64,000 nucleotides of DNA from Verrucomicrobiota bacterium (lineage in GTDB: Bacteria > Verrucomicrobiota > Verrucomicrobiia > Verrucomicrobiales > Akkermansiaceae). The translations under genes and the position numbers were made by a program. Each line of letters opens with the position of its first letter. Positions within the stretch are counted from its first letter, which is position 1. The notes below the pieces were generated by a model. That model was not told where the DNA came from, did no database searches, and was given only the letters and a program-made list of their open reading frames with translations. Of this stretch, positions 45,919-54,621 are shown in pieces. Location: assembly GCA_017301995.1 (NCBI GenBank), contig JAFLEH010000006.1, positions 1 to 64,000 on the forward strand. The letters are read 5' to 3'.

Positions 45919-46488
45919 ATGAACACGCCCACTCCATCCAGCCGCCAGCGCACATTTGAATTCCTCGCCGGCGGACCCGTTGACCGTCCGCCGTTTCATC
46001 CGATCGTCATGCGCTTCGCCGCGCGCCACGCCGGGGTGAAGTATCGGGATTTCTGCCTGAATCCCGCCGACAAATGCCGCGCCATGATCCGGTGCGCCGA
46101 GGACTTCGACGCGGACTGGGTCACGGTGATGTCCGATCCCTACGCCGAAGCCGAGGCGTTCGGCATCAAGGTGGAATATCGCGAGGACGATCTGCCGCTG
46201 GATCAAGGCCACTTCGCGGACATTGTGGATGTGGATCACCTCGTGCCCTCGTTGGAGCCGTTCGTCCATCTGCTCTCGCCGGGGCAAGTGTTTTCCGGCA
46301 AGGCCGATCCGGTGTCCGTGATTCAGAACGGCACTTCGGAGGCGGTGCTGCCGGTGGCACTGGGCGATTTCCGCGAGGCCGGCGGCCGCTGCATTCTATC
46401 AGGCGGCTGCGAAATCACGCCGGGCACCGCTCCGGAAAACTTGCGCTCCCTGGCCCGGGCCGCGGCCGAACTCAGATTCACATCGTGA
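45919..46488 (+). CDS. UroD-family protein with large internal deletion
   Basis: 189 residues where the family has about 340. The N-terminal 115 residues (FEFLAGGPVDRPPFHPIVMR, DFDADWVTVMSDPYAEAEAF) are normal. Sequence then jumps from SLEPFVHLLSPGQ to the C-terminal FSGKADPVSVIQNGTSE and CILSGGCEITPGTAPENL. The central barrel, with the region equal to HICGN in the relative at 25917, is missing, and the frame is kept. It probably is a non-functional deletion derivative, or a protein with a new role. Start ATG 45919 fits the family N-terminus. Confidence 0.65.
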   Translation: MNTPTPSSRQRTFEFLAGGPVDRPPFHPIVMRFAARHAGVKYRDFCLNPADKCRAMIRCAEDFDADWVTVMSDPYAEAEAFGIKVEYREDDLPLDQGHFADIVDVDHLVPSLEPFVHLLSPGQVFSGKADPVSVIQNGTSEAVLPVALGDFREAGGRCILSGGCEITPGTAPENLRSLARAAAELRFTS

Positions 46489-46660
46489 TAGCGCACACCC
46501 TCGGCTTCGCCGGCGGCAGCGATGCGGCCGAACACACCCAACATCAGCGGGTATGGCCTAGCTCCCGCCCGAAGCTGCGACCCGCGTCCGCCATTCCTTC
46601 ATTCGGCTCATTTGCCCTGCCAACCTCCCCACAATCCATCAGAAATCAACCATCCGAAAG

Positions 46661-46679
46661 AGGCACCTTGCGGGTGCCT
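46661..46679 (+). repeat. Small hairpin upstream of malectin-domain gene
   Basis: AGGCACC and GGTGCCT pair around TTGCG, 26 bases before the next start codon. It could affect translation of that gene or be the leftover of a terminator. The rest of the 217-base gap 46489-46705 shows nothing I recognise. Confidence 0.4.
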
Positions 46680-46705
46680 GACTTGCTCGAAACCTACCCC
46701 GGACC

Positions 46706-48613
46706 ATGAAGCCGTTCACCGTCATTCTTGCCTGCACCACTGCGGGCGTCACCTCGGCGCAAACCATCGTCTGCCCGCCGGACGCACCGGCCAGTATGAA
46801 GCTGGCGGCGCGGGAGGTGCGGCGCTATGTCTATCTGCGCACGGGCACGCTGCTGGAGATCGCGGCGGATCGGGCGGATCAAACCATCCGCCTTGCGGTG
46901 GACGCTGCCCTCGCCCCGCAGCAATGCCGCCTCAAGTCCGCGGGCGCCTCGCTCACCATCTCCGGCGGCAGTGATGTGGCCGTGCTTTACGGCGCGTATG
47001 CTTTTGCGGAAAAACTCGGCGTGCGTTTCTATCTTCACGGCGATGTCATCCCCGATGAAAAAATCCCCTTGCGGATTCCTCAGTTCGACGAGACCTGCAA
47101 GCCCTTGTTCGAGACACGCGGCATCCAGCCGTTTCATGATTTTCCCGAAGGCCCGGACTGGTGGAGCACGGATGATTACCGGGCCTGTATCGCCCAATTG
47201 CCCAAGTTGAAGATGAACTTCATCGGCTTTCACAACTATCCGGGTGAATTGCTGCTCTGGCATGGCGTGGCGGAGGATGTGAACCTGGATGGCACGGTCA
47301 AGACCAGCTATCCGTCGATGTGGTTCAGCAATGCCCGCAGCGGTTGGGGTTATGCCGCGCTCAAGACCGGCGACTTTACGGCGGGAGCGGCGGAGTTGTT
47401 TCCTGCGGACGACATCCACTCGGAAGTTGTGGGCGGCGACGACCGGCACTTCGACCGCGTGGGCCGGATGCTCGGCACCATCGTGAAAGATGCCCATGCC
47501 CGCGGCATCAAGGTGGCTGTCGGAACCGAAACCCCGCTCCAAATCCCCGGGCCCGTCCAGACGCGATTGAAGGAATTGAACAAAGCAGATGCCGCCCGCG
47601 AGATATACAAAGGCACTTTCACCTGGCTGATGAGAAACGCGCCGGTTGACTACTGCTGGGCCTGGACGCCCGAAGGCTGGATCTGGAGCGGCAATTCCAT
47701 GGCCCAATACCAAGCCGTGGAAAAGGACCTGAAAGCAGCGCAAGCCGCACTCGCCGAGTTGGGAAATCCGTTTCCGCTGGGCACCTGCGGCTGGGTTCTC
47801 GGCCCGCAGCAAAACCGGGCCGCCTGGAACGAGTTGCTGCCGAAGAACGCCCCCATTGCCAACATCAATCCGCTGGCCGGACACGCGCCGATTGATGCGG
47901 GATTCTCCTTGATCAAGGGCCGCCCAAAATGGGCCATCCCGTGGTTTGAGAACGATCCCGACATGATCGCCTGGCAACCGTGGGTCAAGCGGATGCGTTA
48001 CGACGCGGTGGATGCCCTGCGGCGCGGTTGCACCGGGCTGATGGGTATCCACTGGCGCACCAGGATTCTCGCACCTAACATTTCCGCGCTCGCGCAGGCG
48101 GGCTGGGATCAATCGTGGGCACGCCCGGAGCGGTTGCTGAAAATCGTGCGGCGGAATCCCGGCACTTCGGCGACTTTCACAGCTCCCGTGGCGGGCACCG
48201 AACAGGACGCGGTTTATCTAACTTTGCGCTACGGCCTGGACAGCTATCCTGTCGAAGTCCCCAACGGCACATATACCGTCACTCTCAAGTTTAACGAGCC
48301 CCACTACGATCAACCCGGCAAGCGCGTGTTCGGCGTGAAGGTGCAGGGCCGGAAAGTGGCCGACCACCTCGATGTCTTCGCCAACGTCGGCAAGAACCAC
48401 GCGTTCGACCTCGCTGTTTCCGGCGTGCGGGTTGAAGACGGCATCGTGGACATCAAGCATCTGACCTTTACCGCGTTTCACCGGCATCTAACCGACTTTG
48501 CCGCTCTCATCACTGACGGTGCCCCATCTCCTTCGGATTCGGCGGCCAAACTCTTTGCGGGCATGATCCACGAATTGGAATTTCGTAGGGACATTCTCAA
48601 TATCGCTATTTGA
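46706..48613 (+). CDS. Secreted protein with glucuronidase-like N-terminal domain, barrel-like body and malectin domain
   Basis: 635 residues; signal peptide MKPFTVILACTTAGVTSAQ. Residues about 20-130 (MKLAAREVRRYVYLRTGTLL, VLYGAYAFAEKLGVRFYLHG) resemble the N-terminal domain of alpha-glucuronidase/hexosaminidase-type enzymes. The middle (about 140-480, RGIQPFHDFPEGPDWWSTDD) is barrel-like with CWAWTPEGWIWSG. The C-terminal part (about 490-585, PNGTYTVTLKFNEPHYDQPG, KVADHLDVFANVG) is a malectin-type sugar-binding domain. The last 50 residues (HRHLTDFAALITDGAPSPSD onward) do not look like the usual malectin end. The exact activity is not known; glycan hydrolysis is inferred. Confidence 0.7.
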   Translation: MKPFTVILACTTAGVTSAQTIVCPPDAPASMKLAAREVRRYVYLRTGTLLEIAADRADQTIRLAVDAALAPQQCRLKSAGASLTISGGSDVAVLYGAYAFAEKLGVRFYLHGDVIPDEKIPLRIPQFDETCKPLFETRGIQPFHDFPEGPDWWSTDDYRACIAQLPKLKMNFIGFHNYPGELLLWHGVAEDVNLDGTVKTSYPSMWFSNARSGWGYAALKTGDFTAGAAELFPADDIHSEVVGGDDRHFDRVGRMLGTIVKDAHARGIKVAVGTETPLQIPGPVQTRLKELNKADAAREIYKGTFTWLMRNAPVDYCWAWTPEGWIWSGNSMAQYQAVEKDLKAAQAALAELGNPFPLGTCGWVLGPQQNRAAWNELLPKNAPIANINPLAGHAPIDAGFSLIKGRPKWAIPWFENDPDMIAWQPWVKRMRYDAVDALRRGCTGLMGIHWRTRILAPNISALAQAGWDQSWARPERLLKIVRRNPGTSATFTAPVAGTEQDAVYLTLRYGLDSYPVEVPNGTYTVTLKFNEPHYDQPGKRVFGVKVQGRKVADHLDVFANVGKNHAFDLAVSGVRVEDGIVDIKHLTFTAFHRHLTDFAALITDGAPSPSDSAAKLFAGMIHELEFRRDILNIAI

Positions 48614-48668
48614 TCGCGGACTTCGGGGAGAGCGGGTTATCCAACCAAGCGTTATTATACAAATTGCC

Positions 48669-49391
48669 ATGCCCCTCATCGCCCTGCTTCCGGATATCCA
48701 TGCGCACCTCGCCGCTCTGACCGCAGTGGTGGGCGAGGTGGAGCGTTTGGGCGCGGAACGGATCGTTTGCTGTGGCGACATCGTGGGTTACGGCATGGAA
48801 CCCGCCGCCTGCGTGCGGATGCTTCGCGAACGCGGCGCCACATCCGTGCTCGGAAACCACGAGGCCATGATGCTGCTGGCCATGCGCCAGCCGTCACAAG
48901 TCCCCTCGCGGGAGGCGTCGCGGAACAACCCGGTGTGGAACGGCATCCACCGGGCGCTGGAGGAACTGGACGAGGGGGAGGTCTCGTGGCTGGCGTCGTT
49001 GCCCCGCGTGTTGGAAATACCCGGAGCCATCGTCGCCCATGCGGCGCTGCACGGCGGCGAGGGCTGGCCCTATCTGTTGGATTCGAAACACGCCCGTCTG
49101 ACGCTCGATCTGATGAAGCGCCAGGGGCATGCCATCGGCTTCTTCGGACACACCCACCGGCAGGAATGGTTTTCTCTGCCAGGGGATCCTGCCAACGAAC
49201 CAAAGGAAACCAGCGGGTTCCAACTTGAGGACGGGGTGGCCTACGCCGTCACCACGGGATCGGTGGGGAGACCGAGAGGCTCAAACCCCAACCCGACCTG
49301 GACGCTGTGGGACAGCGAAAGAAAGGTGTTTGAGTTCAGGTCAGCGGAAGTCCAAGAGCAAGCCCAGCACAATCCTGATAGAAGCGCCTGA
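48669..49391 (+). CDS. Calcineurin-like metallophosphoesterase
   Basis: 240 residues, cytoplasmic. The metal-binding motifs are all present in order: PDIHAH (Asp9, His11), GDIVGYG (about 37-43), GNHE (about 62-65) and the double-His FGHTHR (about 159-164). This matches the YfcE/diadenosine-tetraphosphatase-like group of small phosphoesterases with two metal ions. Its natural substrate cannot be deduced. Its end overlaps the convergent gene at 49341 by 51 bases. Confidence 0.85.
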   Translation: MPLIALLPDIHAHLAALTAVVGEVERLGAERIVCCGDIVGYGMEPAACVRMLRERGATSVLGNHEAMMLLAMRQPSQVPSREASRNNPVWNGIHRALEELDEGEVSWLASLPRVLEIPGAIVAHAALHGGEGWPYLLDSKHARLTLDLMKRQGHAIGFFGHTHRQEWFSLPGDPANEPKETSGFQLEDGVAYAVTTGSVGRPRGSNPNPTWTLWDSERKVFEFRSAEVQEQAQHNPDRSA

Positions 49392-49808
49392 CACCGGGGT
49401 TCTGGTCCGGTCCACGAGTTCGTCGGTCTGCAGTTCACGGATTTTCGGATAGTCCAGATGGCCGAAGCGGAGTTCGACGAGGGCGTCGCCGCGGTAGAGG
49501 AGGCCGGCCGAGATCTCGCGGATCCGGTTGGCGCGCTGTTCCCGTTCCACGGATGCCTCTTGCTTGGAAAGGGGGGGCAGATGCTTGAGTTCGGATTTCG
49601 CCAGATTGTTGGATAGGATGGCGGGACATTCGCGGAGGATCGTCTCGGGCGGGGCGTCCAGATCGCATTGGTCCGGCGGGATGGTCAGCACCGCGCGCGG
49701 TTTCAGGGTGGGGTATTTGCGTTTGATGTCGGCAAGAATCTCTGCGGCGCGGGTTTTGGCGCACGCGAATTCGGCGGCGTTGAGGGTGGTCGGTTGGTTC
49801 TTGGACAT
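49341..49808 (-). CDS. Hypothetical protein, 155 residues
   Basis: Starts MSKNQPTTLNAAEFACAKTR; charged, mostly helical, no signal peptide, no membrane segment. The N-terminal part is rich in Ala/Lys and includes DIKRKYPTLKPRAVLTIPPD. The middle EREQRANRIREISAGLLYRG could be a helix of a helix-turn-helix, but this is weak. It follows the WYL regulator on the same strand after 92 bases, so the two may be co-transcribed. I do not recognise the family. The 51-base convergent overlap with the phosphoesterase gene is unusual but the codon pattern supports it. Confidence 0.6.
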   Translation of the reverse strand: MSKNQPTTLNAAEFACAKTRAAEILADIKRKYPTLKPRAVLTIPPDQCDLDAPPETILRECPAILSNNLAKSELKHLPPLSKQEASVEREQRANRIREISAGLLYRGDALVELRFGHLDYPKIRELQTDELVDRTRTPVSGASIRIVLGLLLDFR

Positions 49809-49900
49809 GCCGCGATCCTGCCACGGATGTGCGACAGGATAAGACGCATGGAGATCCCATCACACGGTGGTCCGTTTTCTCAGGGCAAACCCGGCTCCGT

Positions 49901-50902
49901 CTAACGGTAGCTGGCGGCCGCGGCCTCCAGATCGGCGCGGATGCGTTTCCTCAGTTGGACCGGTGAGGTGACGGTGACGCGCGGGCCTTGGGAGAGGATC
50001 CAGAAAACCAGTTGCCAGGAGTCGGGGACAGTGGCCGTAAGGAGGCATTCGCCGCCGCGCCAGGTGATCCGCTGGTCGCCGCTCAGCGGGGTTTCATCAA
50101 GGATTTGGGCGAGTTCGTCATTGATCCGGGCCTTCAGTTTGATCGATTTCTCCGCGCCGAAGGACATGCCTCCTTCGGCCAGAAACCGGTCGAGTGAGAA
50201 TCCGGACGGGGGTTCGGCCGGTTGGTCCGTGACTTCCGCTCGGACGATCCGCTGCATGGCATAAAGCGCCGGGTGCCCGTGGGCCGACGCCGCCAGCAGA
50301 TAGGGCCGGATGCCCTGTTGGATGAACGCGATGGGGTCCAGCGTGTGGGACTTCGTCTCATCGGAACCGAAGCGGGTGTATCGGATCACGGTTTTCCGGC
50401 GCTCCAGCAATGCCTGATAGATCGCCGCACTGACCCGTTTGTCGGTCGCCGGCGGAAGGAAAGCGGGGCCGGGTGGAATGTAGCGGACGAGATCCCGCCA
50501 CCGGGCGAGCCGGTTTCCCGGCAGCGAGCGGAGTTTGGACTGCGCCAGTTCGAACCTCCTGGCGAGCGTGCCGAGCAGTCTGGGAGGCGCCACCGCGCGC
50601 AGGATGTCCTCCACCAATCCCAGCGCGAAGGCCTCCGCGAAGGTCATTCCGGGAAACTCCCATTTGGCATTGGGCAGCCAGTGCCATCCGTAGGGCTTGG
50701 ATTTCGTGTTGGAACACAGGGGGAGCACCACGGACAGGTCGGATAGATCCCTTTCCACGGTCCGTTTGGTCACCTCGATGCCGGTATCCGCCATCAGGTG
50801 CTCGCGGATGGCGGACACGGTGAGTCCCGGCGGCTCGGATGGCAGGAGCTTGAGGATCTCCCATTGGCGGACGACGGCGGATTCCGAGGAGGCTTTCGGC
50901 AT
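49901..50902 (-). CDS. WYL-domain transcriptional regulator
   Basis: 333 residues from MPKASSESAVVRQWEILKLL (ATG 50900-50902); a longer frame from TTG 51046 exists but its first 48 residues are not family-like. The N-terminal helix-turn-helix is visible (LTVSAIREHLMADTGIEVTK RTVERDLSDL). The WYL domain follows at about 155-235 (RRKTVIRYTRF, LDPIAFIQQGIRPYLLAAS), with the usual WCX C-terminal part (LQFWI-like QLVFWILSQGPRVTVTSP). Such regulators often sense nucleic-acid ligands and control DNA-damage or defence genes. It stands just outside the proposed island. Confidence 0.85.
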   Translation of the reverse strand: MPKASSESAVVRQWEILKLLPSEPPGLTVSAIREHLMADTGIEVTKRTVERDLSDLSVVLPLCSNTKSKPYGWHWLPNAKWEFPGMTFAEAFALGLVEDILRAVAPPRLLGTLARRFELAQSKLRSLPGNRLARWRDLVRYIPPGPAFLPPATDKRVSAAIYQALLERRKTVIRYTRFGSDETKSHTLDPIAFIQQGIRPYLLAASAHGHPALYAMQRIVRAEVTDQPAEPPSGFSLDRFLAEGGMSFGAEKSIKLKARINDELAQILDETPLSGDQRITWRGGECLLTATVPDSWQLVFWILSQGPRVTVTSPVQLRKRIRADLEAAAASYR

Positions 50903-51097
50903 ATGACAGGGGCTGTTTCGCGGGAGACGGTAGGCATCCGGCGGGTTTTTCTGCAAGGGGGACCGATTTGCGGTTTCCCGGCGGTGGGGGATTAAGCGCC
51001 CAAGGAAGATGCTCGGATTCCGTCGATTTACCTCCAAATGGGGCAATCATGGCTGCAAAAACTGCCGGAAAACTGCCGGAAGAGGAAAAAATCCAAC

Positions 51098-51125
51098 AAA
51101 AAAAAGGAACCGTTTCCGGTTCCTT
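51098..51125 (-). terminator. Intrinsic terminator of the tRNA-Tyr locus
   Basis: AAGGAACC (51104-51111) pairs with GGTTCCTT (51118-51125), and on the minus strand the hairpin is followed by a T-run (A-run 51098-51105 on the given strand). It lies 19 bases after the CCA end of the tRNA fragment and in the right orientation, so it was probably the terminator of the intact tRNA-Tyr gene before an element separated them. Confidence 0.75.
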
Positions 51126-51144
51126 AACTCGTTGAAAATCAAGA

Positions 51145-51199
51145 TGGTGGGCAGAGCTGGATTCGAACCAGCGTAGGCGTTAGCCAGCAGATTTACAGG
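51145..51199 (-). other. 3' half of tRNA-Tyr: probable attachment site (att) of an integrated element
   Basis: Read on the minus strand: anticodon loop CTGTAAA (anticodon GTA at 51194-51196), 3' anticodon strand TCTGC, long variable arm, a perfect T-arm GCTGG-TTCGAAT-CCAGC (51156-51172), 3' acceptor strand TCTGCCC, A and CCA. The 5' side is not tRNA: the expected GCAGA partner is CCCGC, and no D-arm or GGGCAGA acceptor strand follows. So identity stops at the anticodon loop, the usual crossover site of tyrosine recombinases that use tRNA genes. The element must lie on the right-hand side. Confidence 0.8.
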
Positions 51200-51969
51200 C
51201 GGGTCTAAGTGTCTGATTCTCTGTAGGTTACAGCGGCAATATGCGTATTTATGCGGCATTATGCAAGACCTAATTTTGACGAAATTTTCCGATGACGCAG
51301 AGTGTTGCAAGATTACGCTCCACGACTGGCGGAAATTGGCGGAAGGGAACAGATTTCGGGTTCAAATTCTGTCGCGGATTCCCCTGCACCGTCTTGGAAA
51401 ATGCCACGATCATTCTGGTGGCAGGTTTCCGGGATTTTCCACATGAAGTTTACCCTGCGTCTGCCGCGGCGGACTAGGGCGTGTAGGGGCGGCAGGGCAT
51501 CGGCGTCATGCCGTAGTGGCGGCAGAAGTCCGCCAGTTTCGGGTTCATGGCCGGGTCATACCAATCCGCCTTGATCACCGCCGCCTTGAGGTTGTCGAAA
51601 TTTTGTTCCCGGCCGCAATATGTGGCCGACCCGTCGCAACAGCTTGATGCTCGTTGAACCTCATCGTGCGGACTTAAGCACTACCCGCACTCCGGCATCC
51701 ATTTTGACGATAGTGTTGGCAAAATAGATGCCGGGGGCTGCCCGTTTTCCGTGAAGGGTATTGCTTCGATTTCCTGATCTCGTCAAAAATCCTGGCATCC
51801 GTGACAGATTTTCGCCACGATTCTGTCGCGCGGACACGAACCCTCCCACGGCCATACACGCTACAAAGATCGCCTTGCTGAACGCGGAGAAAAGCGATAA
51901 CCTCGATTTCTTTCGCATTATTGGCCTTCTTTACACGCCATTTTCAATCAAACGCTCATCCTATAATCC
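51200..51969. other. Gene-poor left end of the proposed island
   Basis: Visibly more A/T-rich than the DNA to the left. It contains the IS21-like remnant (51474-51634) and a GGCGGAA tandem near 51328-51344; no integrase gene is seen. A possible 85-codon frame at 51661-51918 on the minus strand has no supporting features. TATAAT at 51962-51967 stands directly before the ATG of the next gene. Confidence 0.5.
51474..51634 (-). mobile_element. IS21-family transposase (IstA-like) remnant
   Basis: On the minus strand a frame ends at TAG 51474-51476 and reads FDNLKAAVIKADWYDPAMNP followed by KLADFCRHYGMTPMPCRPYT. This is the catalytic-core part of IS21-type transposases, normally followed by PRHKGKVE; here it stops after YTP. 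About 45 clear codons remain, and sequence before FDNL (about 51605-51634) is only weakly family-like. No terminal repeats or IstB gene are seen. Confidence 0.75.
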
Positions 51970-54621
51970 ATGTCCCGCTACCACTTCGGACTCCATCTGG
52001 ACGGAGCCTCTCCTCCCAGCGCCTATCAGGGACTCCAATCCTCCATTTGCGGTCCCGAAATTTTTCTTACCGCGCTTGAAGCGTCCCTTGGACTGCCACC
52101 GTTGGATCAACACCCACTTCAACGCACGCTCGCTTATCGGGACCTGATTGCAGCCACTCTGGCAAAAGAGCCCTTCTACGCCCGCTCTTTCCGCTGCGAC
52201 CCTCTGGCTACGGCACGCCTCCTCCTCTCATGGCGCGATTCCCTAGCCGAAGCCGGTTGGCACACAGGGCTTGATCATGGCGACGCGCCACCACGTCTTC
52301 AGGCTCTTGCGAATCTCGAATCCGCATTCCGCGATACCGGTCTGGCGGACGCCACCCACGCTGGACGCATCGCCGCCATTTTCGCCGCACTCGGATCCGG
52401 ATCAATGCCCGCCATCGAATCCTTGGTTGTCACCGATCTCCCAGAGACACTCCCACTCTGCTGGCGCAGGCTCTTCGATGCCCTCAATGCCGAATACGAC
52501 GGACTCATTCCCACCATGGCACTCGCAGACCCCGACACTGTCCTCGGCTCGGTGCAAGCCAGCTTCCTCGGCCAAAATACCAACGCTCCAGGCACCCCGG
52601 ATTCCCTGCGGATCATCACCGCCTCCACTGCGGAAGCCGCTGCCTATGCCTTGGCATCGCAACTGGCCAATCTGGATCCCGCCACCACAACCCTCATCGC
52701 CGACTCAGGCGAGCGGGAAACCCTCAACCGCCATCTTGAGTCCCTCGATCTCCCGCTTCCCACAGCCAAGACGGAAACCGCTGCCGCCCTTTTGGAACTG
52801 CCCGCCCTCGTCCTCCGTTGCCGCATCGCCCCGTTGGATCCCCAGGCATGGATTGAGTTTCTCCTCCATCCGATCTCGCCGGTCCCGTCCCGAGTTCGTC
52901 ACCGTCTCGCGGAAACCATCCACAATCTCCCCGGTCGCGGCCCCCACTGGGAAGAGACTCTGGAAAAATGTGTCACCCTCATTGATGCCGCTGACACCGA
53001 CACCATCGCCAAGCTGCGACAAGTCTATGCCGACTGGATTGACGTCCCTCTGATTGTTCCGGATGCCCTGACCGGCCCCGCCCTTGCCGACTCACTCACG
53101 CCCCTCGGGAAATGGCTCGCCAGTCGTGCAGGGGCCAAGAAATCCGATGATGCCAACGACGCTTCCGAATGGATCATCGCCTCCCGCGCCGTGGCGCAAC
53201 TGGAATCCCTATTGCGCTCAGAGACCGCCATTACCCGGATAGACGTCAACCGACTCCTGACGGAGTGGCATCAATCCGCATCCGCCACAACACGCTTCCC
53301 AGGCCAAGTCGGCTCCGTGACAGCCGTCGCTTCCCCCGACCAGTTGCTGGCTCCCCAAGACAAGATCATCTGGTGGCGTCCCACACCCACCCACACCCGG
53401 CACTCCCCATGGACGCGCGCCGAATCCGAGTGGCTCTCCTCACACCACGTCGTCCTTCTCGATGAATCCAAGATCGCACTGGCGGCCGAAACCTCCGCAG
53501 CCCGAGCCGTGCTATTCGCTGGCAAGTCCCTGACGATCTATCAAGTCACCCAGTCCGAAGGAGGCCCCACCGGGCAAGCCGGCATCGTGACCCGTCTCCT
53601 CTCCCTCTGCGGCCACTCCATTATCGTGCCCGCGCGCGACCTCACCGCCACCGAATCGATCCCTCTACGACCACTCCCATCACTGCGGCGCTGGTGGAAT
53701 CTCAAAACTCCCGATCTCCTCCCAGCCCGGGAATACGAATCCTTCTCGTCCGTTTCCAAAGTCATTGATGCTCCGGTGGATTGGGTACTGGAGAAACACG
53801 CCAAACTCTCCGCCGGATCCATCTCCAGCTTCCGTGCCAGCGACAGCGCGCTTCGCTCCGGCTCCGTTCTGCATGCCGTAGCCGAAGAGCTTTTCAACCA
53901 CCCCGAAATCAAGTGGCATACCACCAGCGAGTCCGACCTCCACCAGTTCATCGCCGACATCTTTCCCGGACTCCTCGCCTCCCAGGCGGCCCTATATCTC
54001 ACTCCTGGATTTGAAGCGGCGCGCACTCGTCTCCTTCATTCAGCCCAGCAAAGCCTCTGGCATCTCATCGAGATCCTTCGCGAAGCCGACGTGACCGAGG
54101 TCGCCCTGGAACAATCCATCGACGCCGTGCCCTTCATCGGCGGCCAGATTGGTGGCCGCATCGACCTGATCGCCCGCCGCGCTGATGGCAAAACCGCGGT
54201 CATCGATCTCAAACTCGGCGGGATAACCAAGCGGCGTGGAGAACTCCAGATCAACCGCCACCTCCAGCTCGCCACCTACGGCCACCTTATGCGCCAGAGC
54301 GAGGGCATCGAACCGGCCACCGCCTTCTTTATCCTCTCCAACGGCGGCATCCTCCTCACCCGCAACGAATCGTTTTTCCCGAACACCAGTCCCATCCCGC
54401 CGAAGGGCGACAGCCCCGCTTCCGACTGGCAGGCATGCTGGCAGGAGTTCGAGGAAATCTATCAGTGGCGGCGGCGGCAACTCGACCAGGGACGCATCGA
54501 GGTTCCCGTGCCCGGCACCGAGGCTGATGAACCGCCGCCAATCGACCGTTGGGCACCTCCCAAGGACGGCAATGCCTACAGTGCCTTCACAAATCTAACT
54601 GGCTACCCCTCCAACGCATGA
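51970..54621 (+). CDS. AddB-like PD-(D/E)XK nuclease protein
   Basis: 883 residues starting MSRYHFGLHLDGASPPSAYQ. The N-terminal two-thirds look like a degenerate helicase scaffold as in AddB/RexB proteins (LTALEASLGLPPLDQHPLQR, IIWWRPTPTHTRHSPWTRAE) without a clear Walker A. The C-terminal part is a RecB-type nuclease: LRSGSVLHAVAEEL, GGRIDLIARRADGK (Asp about 733) and TAVIDLKLGG (Asp-x-Lys at about 746-748), then a helix with Gln-x-x-x-Tyr-like spacing (HLQLATYGHLM). By family it would process DNA ends with its AddA-like partner, whose ATG overlaps this stop. It could be the chromosomal repair enzyme carried along or a defence nuclease. Confidence 0.75.
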   Translation: MSRYHFGLHLDGASPPSAYQGLQSSICGPEIFLTALEASLGLPPLDQHPLQRTLAYRDLIAATLAKEPFYARSFRCDPLATARLLLSWRDSLAEAGWHTGLDHGDAPPRLQALANLESAFRDTGLADATHAGRIAAIFAALGSGSMPAIESLVVTDLPETLPLCWRRLFDALNAEYDGLIPTMALADPDTVLGSVQASFLGQNTNAPGTPDSLRIITASTAEAAAYALASQLANLDPATTTLIADSGERETLNRHLESLDLPLPTAKTETAAALLELPALVLRCRIAPLDPQAWIEFLLHPISPVPSRVRHRLAETIHNLPGRGPHWEETLEKCVTLIDAADTDTIAKLRQVYADWIDVPLIVPDALTGPALADSLTPLGKWLASRAGAKKSDDANDASEWIIASRAVAQLESLLRSETAITRIDVNRLLTEWHQSASATTRFPGQVGSVTAVASPDQLLAPQDKIIWWRPTPTHTRHSPWTRAESEWLSSHHVVLLDESKIALAAETSAARAVLFAGKSLTIYQVTQSEGGPTGQAGIVTRLLSLCGHSIIVPARDLTATESIPLRPLPSLRRWWNLKTPDLLPAREYESFSSVSKVIDAPVDWVLEKHAKLSAGSISSFRASDSALRSGSVLHAVAEELFNHPEIKWHTTSESDLHQFIADIFPGLLASQAALYLTPGFEAARTRLLHSAQQSLWHLIEILREADVTEVALEQSIDAVPFIGGQIGGRIDLIARRADGKTAVIDLKLGGITKRRGELQINRHLQLATYGHLMRQSEGIEPATAFFILSNGGILLTRNESFFPNTSPIPPKGDSPASDWQACWQEFEEIYQWRRRQLDQGRIEVPVPGTEADEPPPIDRWAPPKDGNAYSAFTNLTGYPSNA

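Noticed and set aside
50903..51046. Longer N-terminus of the WYL regulator from TTG 51046
   Set aside because: The added residues are not family-like; the ATG at 50902 directly precedes the helix-turn-helix region.
51355..51400. GGTTCAAATTC-like sequence resembling a tRNA T-arm
   Set aside because: The flanks do not pair and no acceptor, D or anticodon arm is near.
51661..51918. Possible 85-codon gene on the minus strand with a hydrophobic start
   Set aside because: No ribosome site, no family features, and it lies in the regulatory region of the next gene; likely chance.
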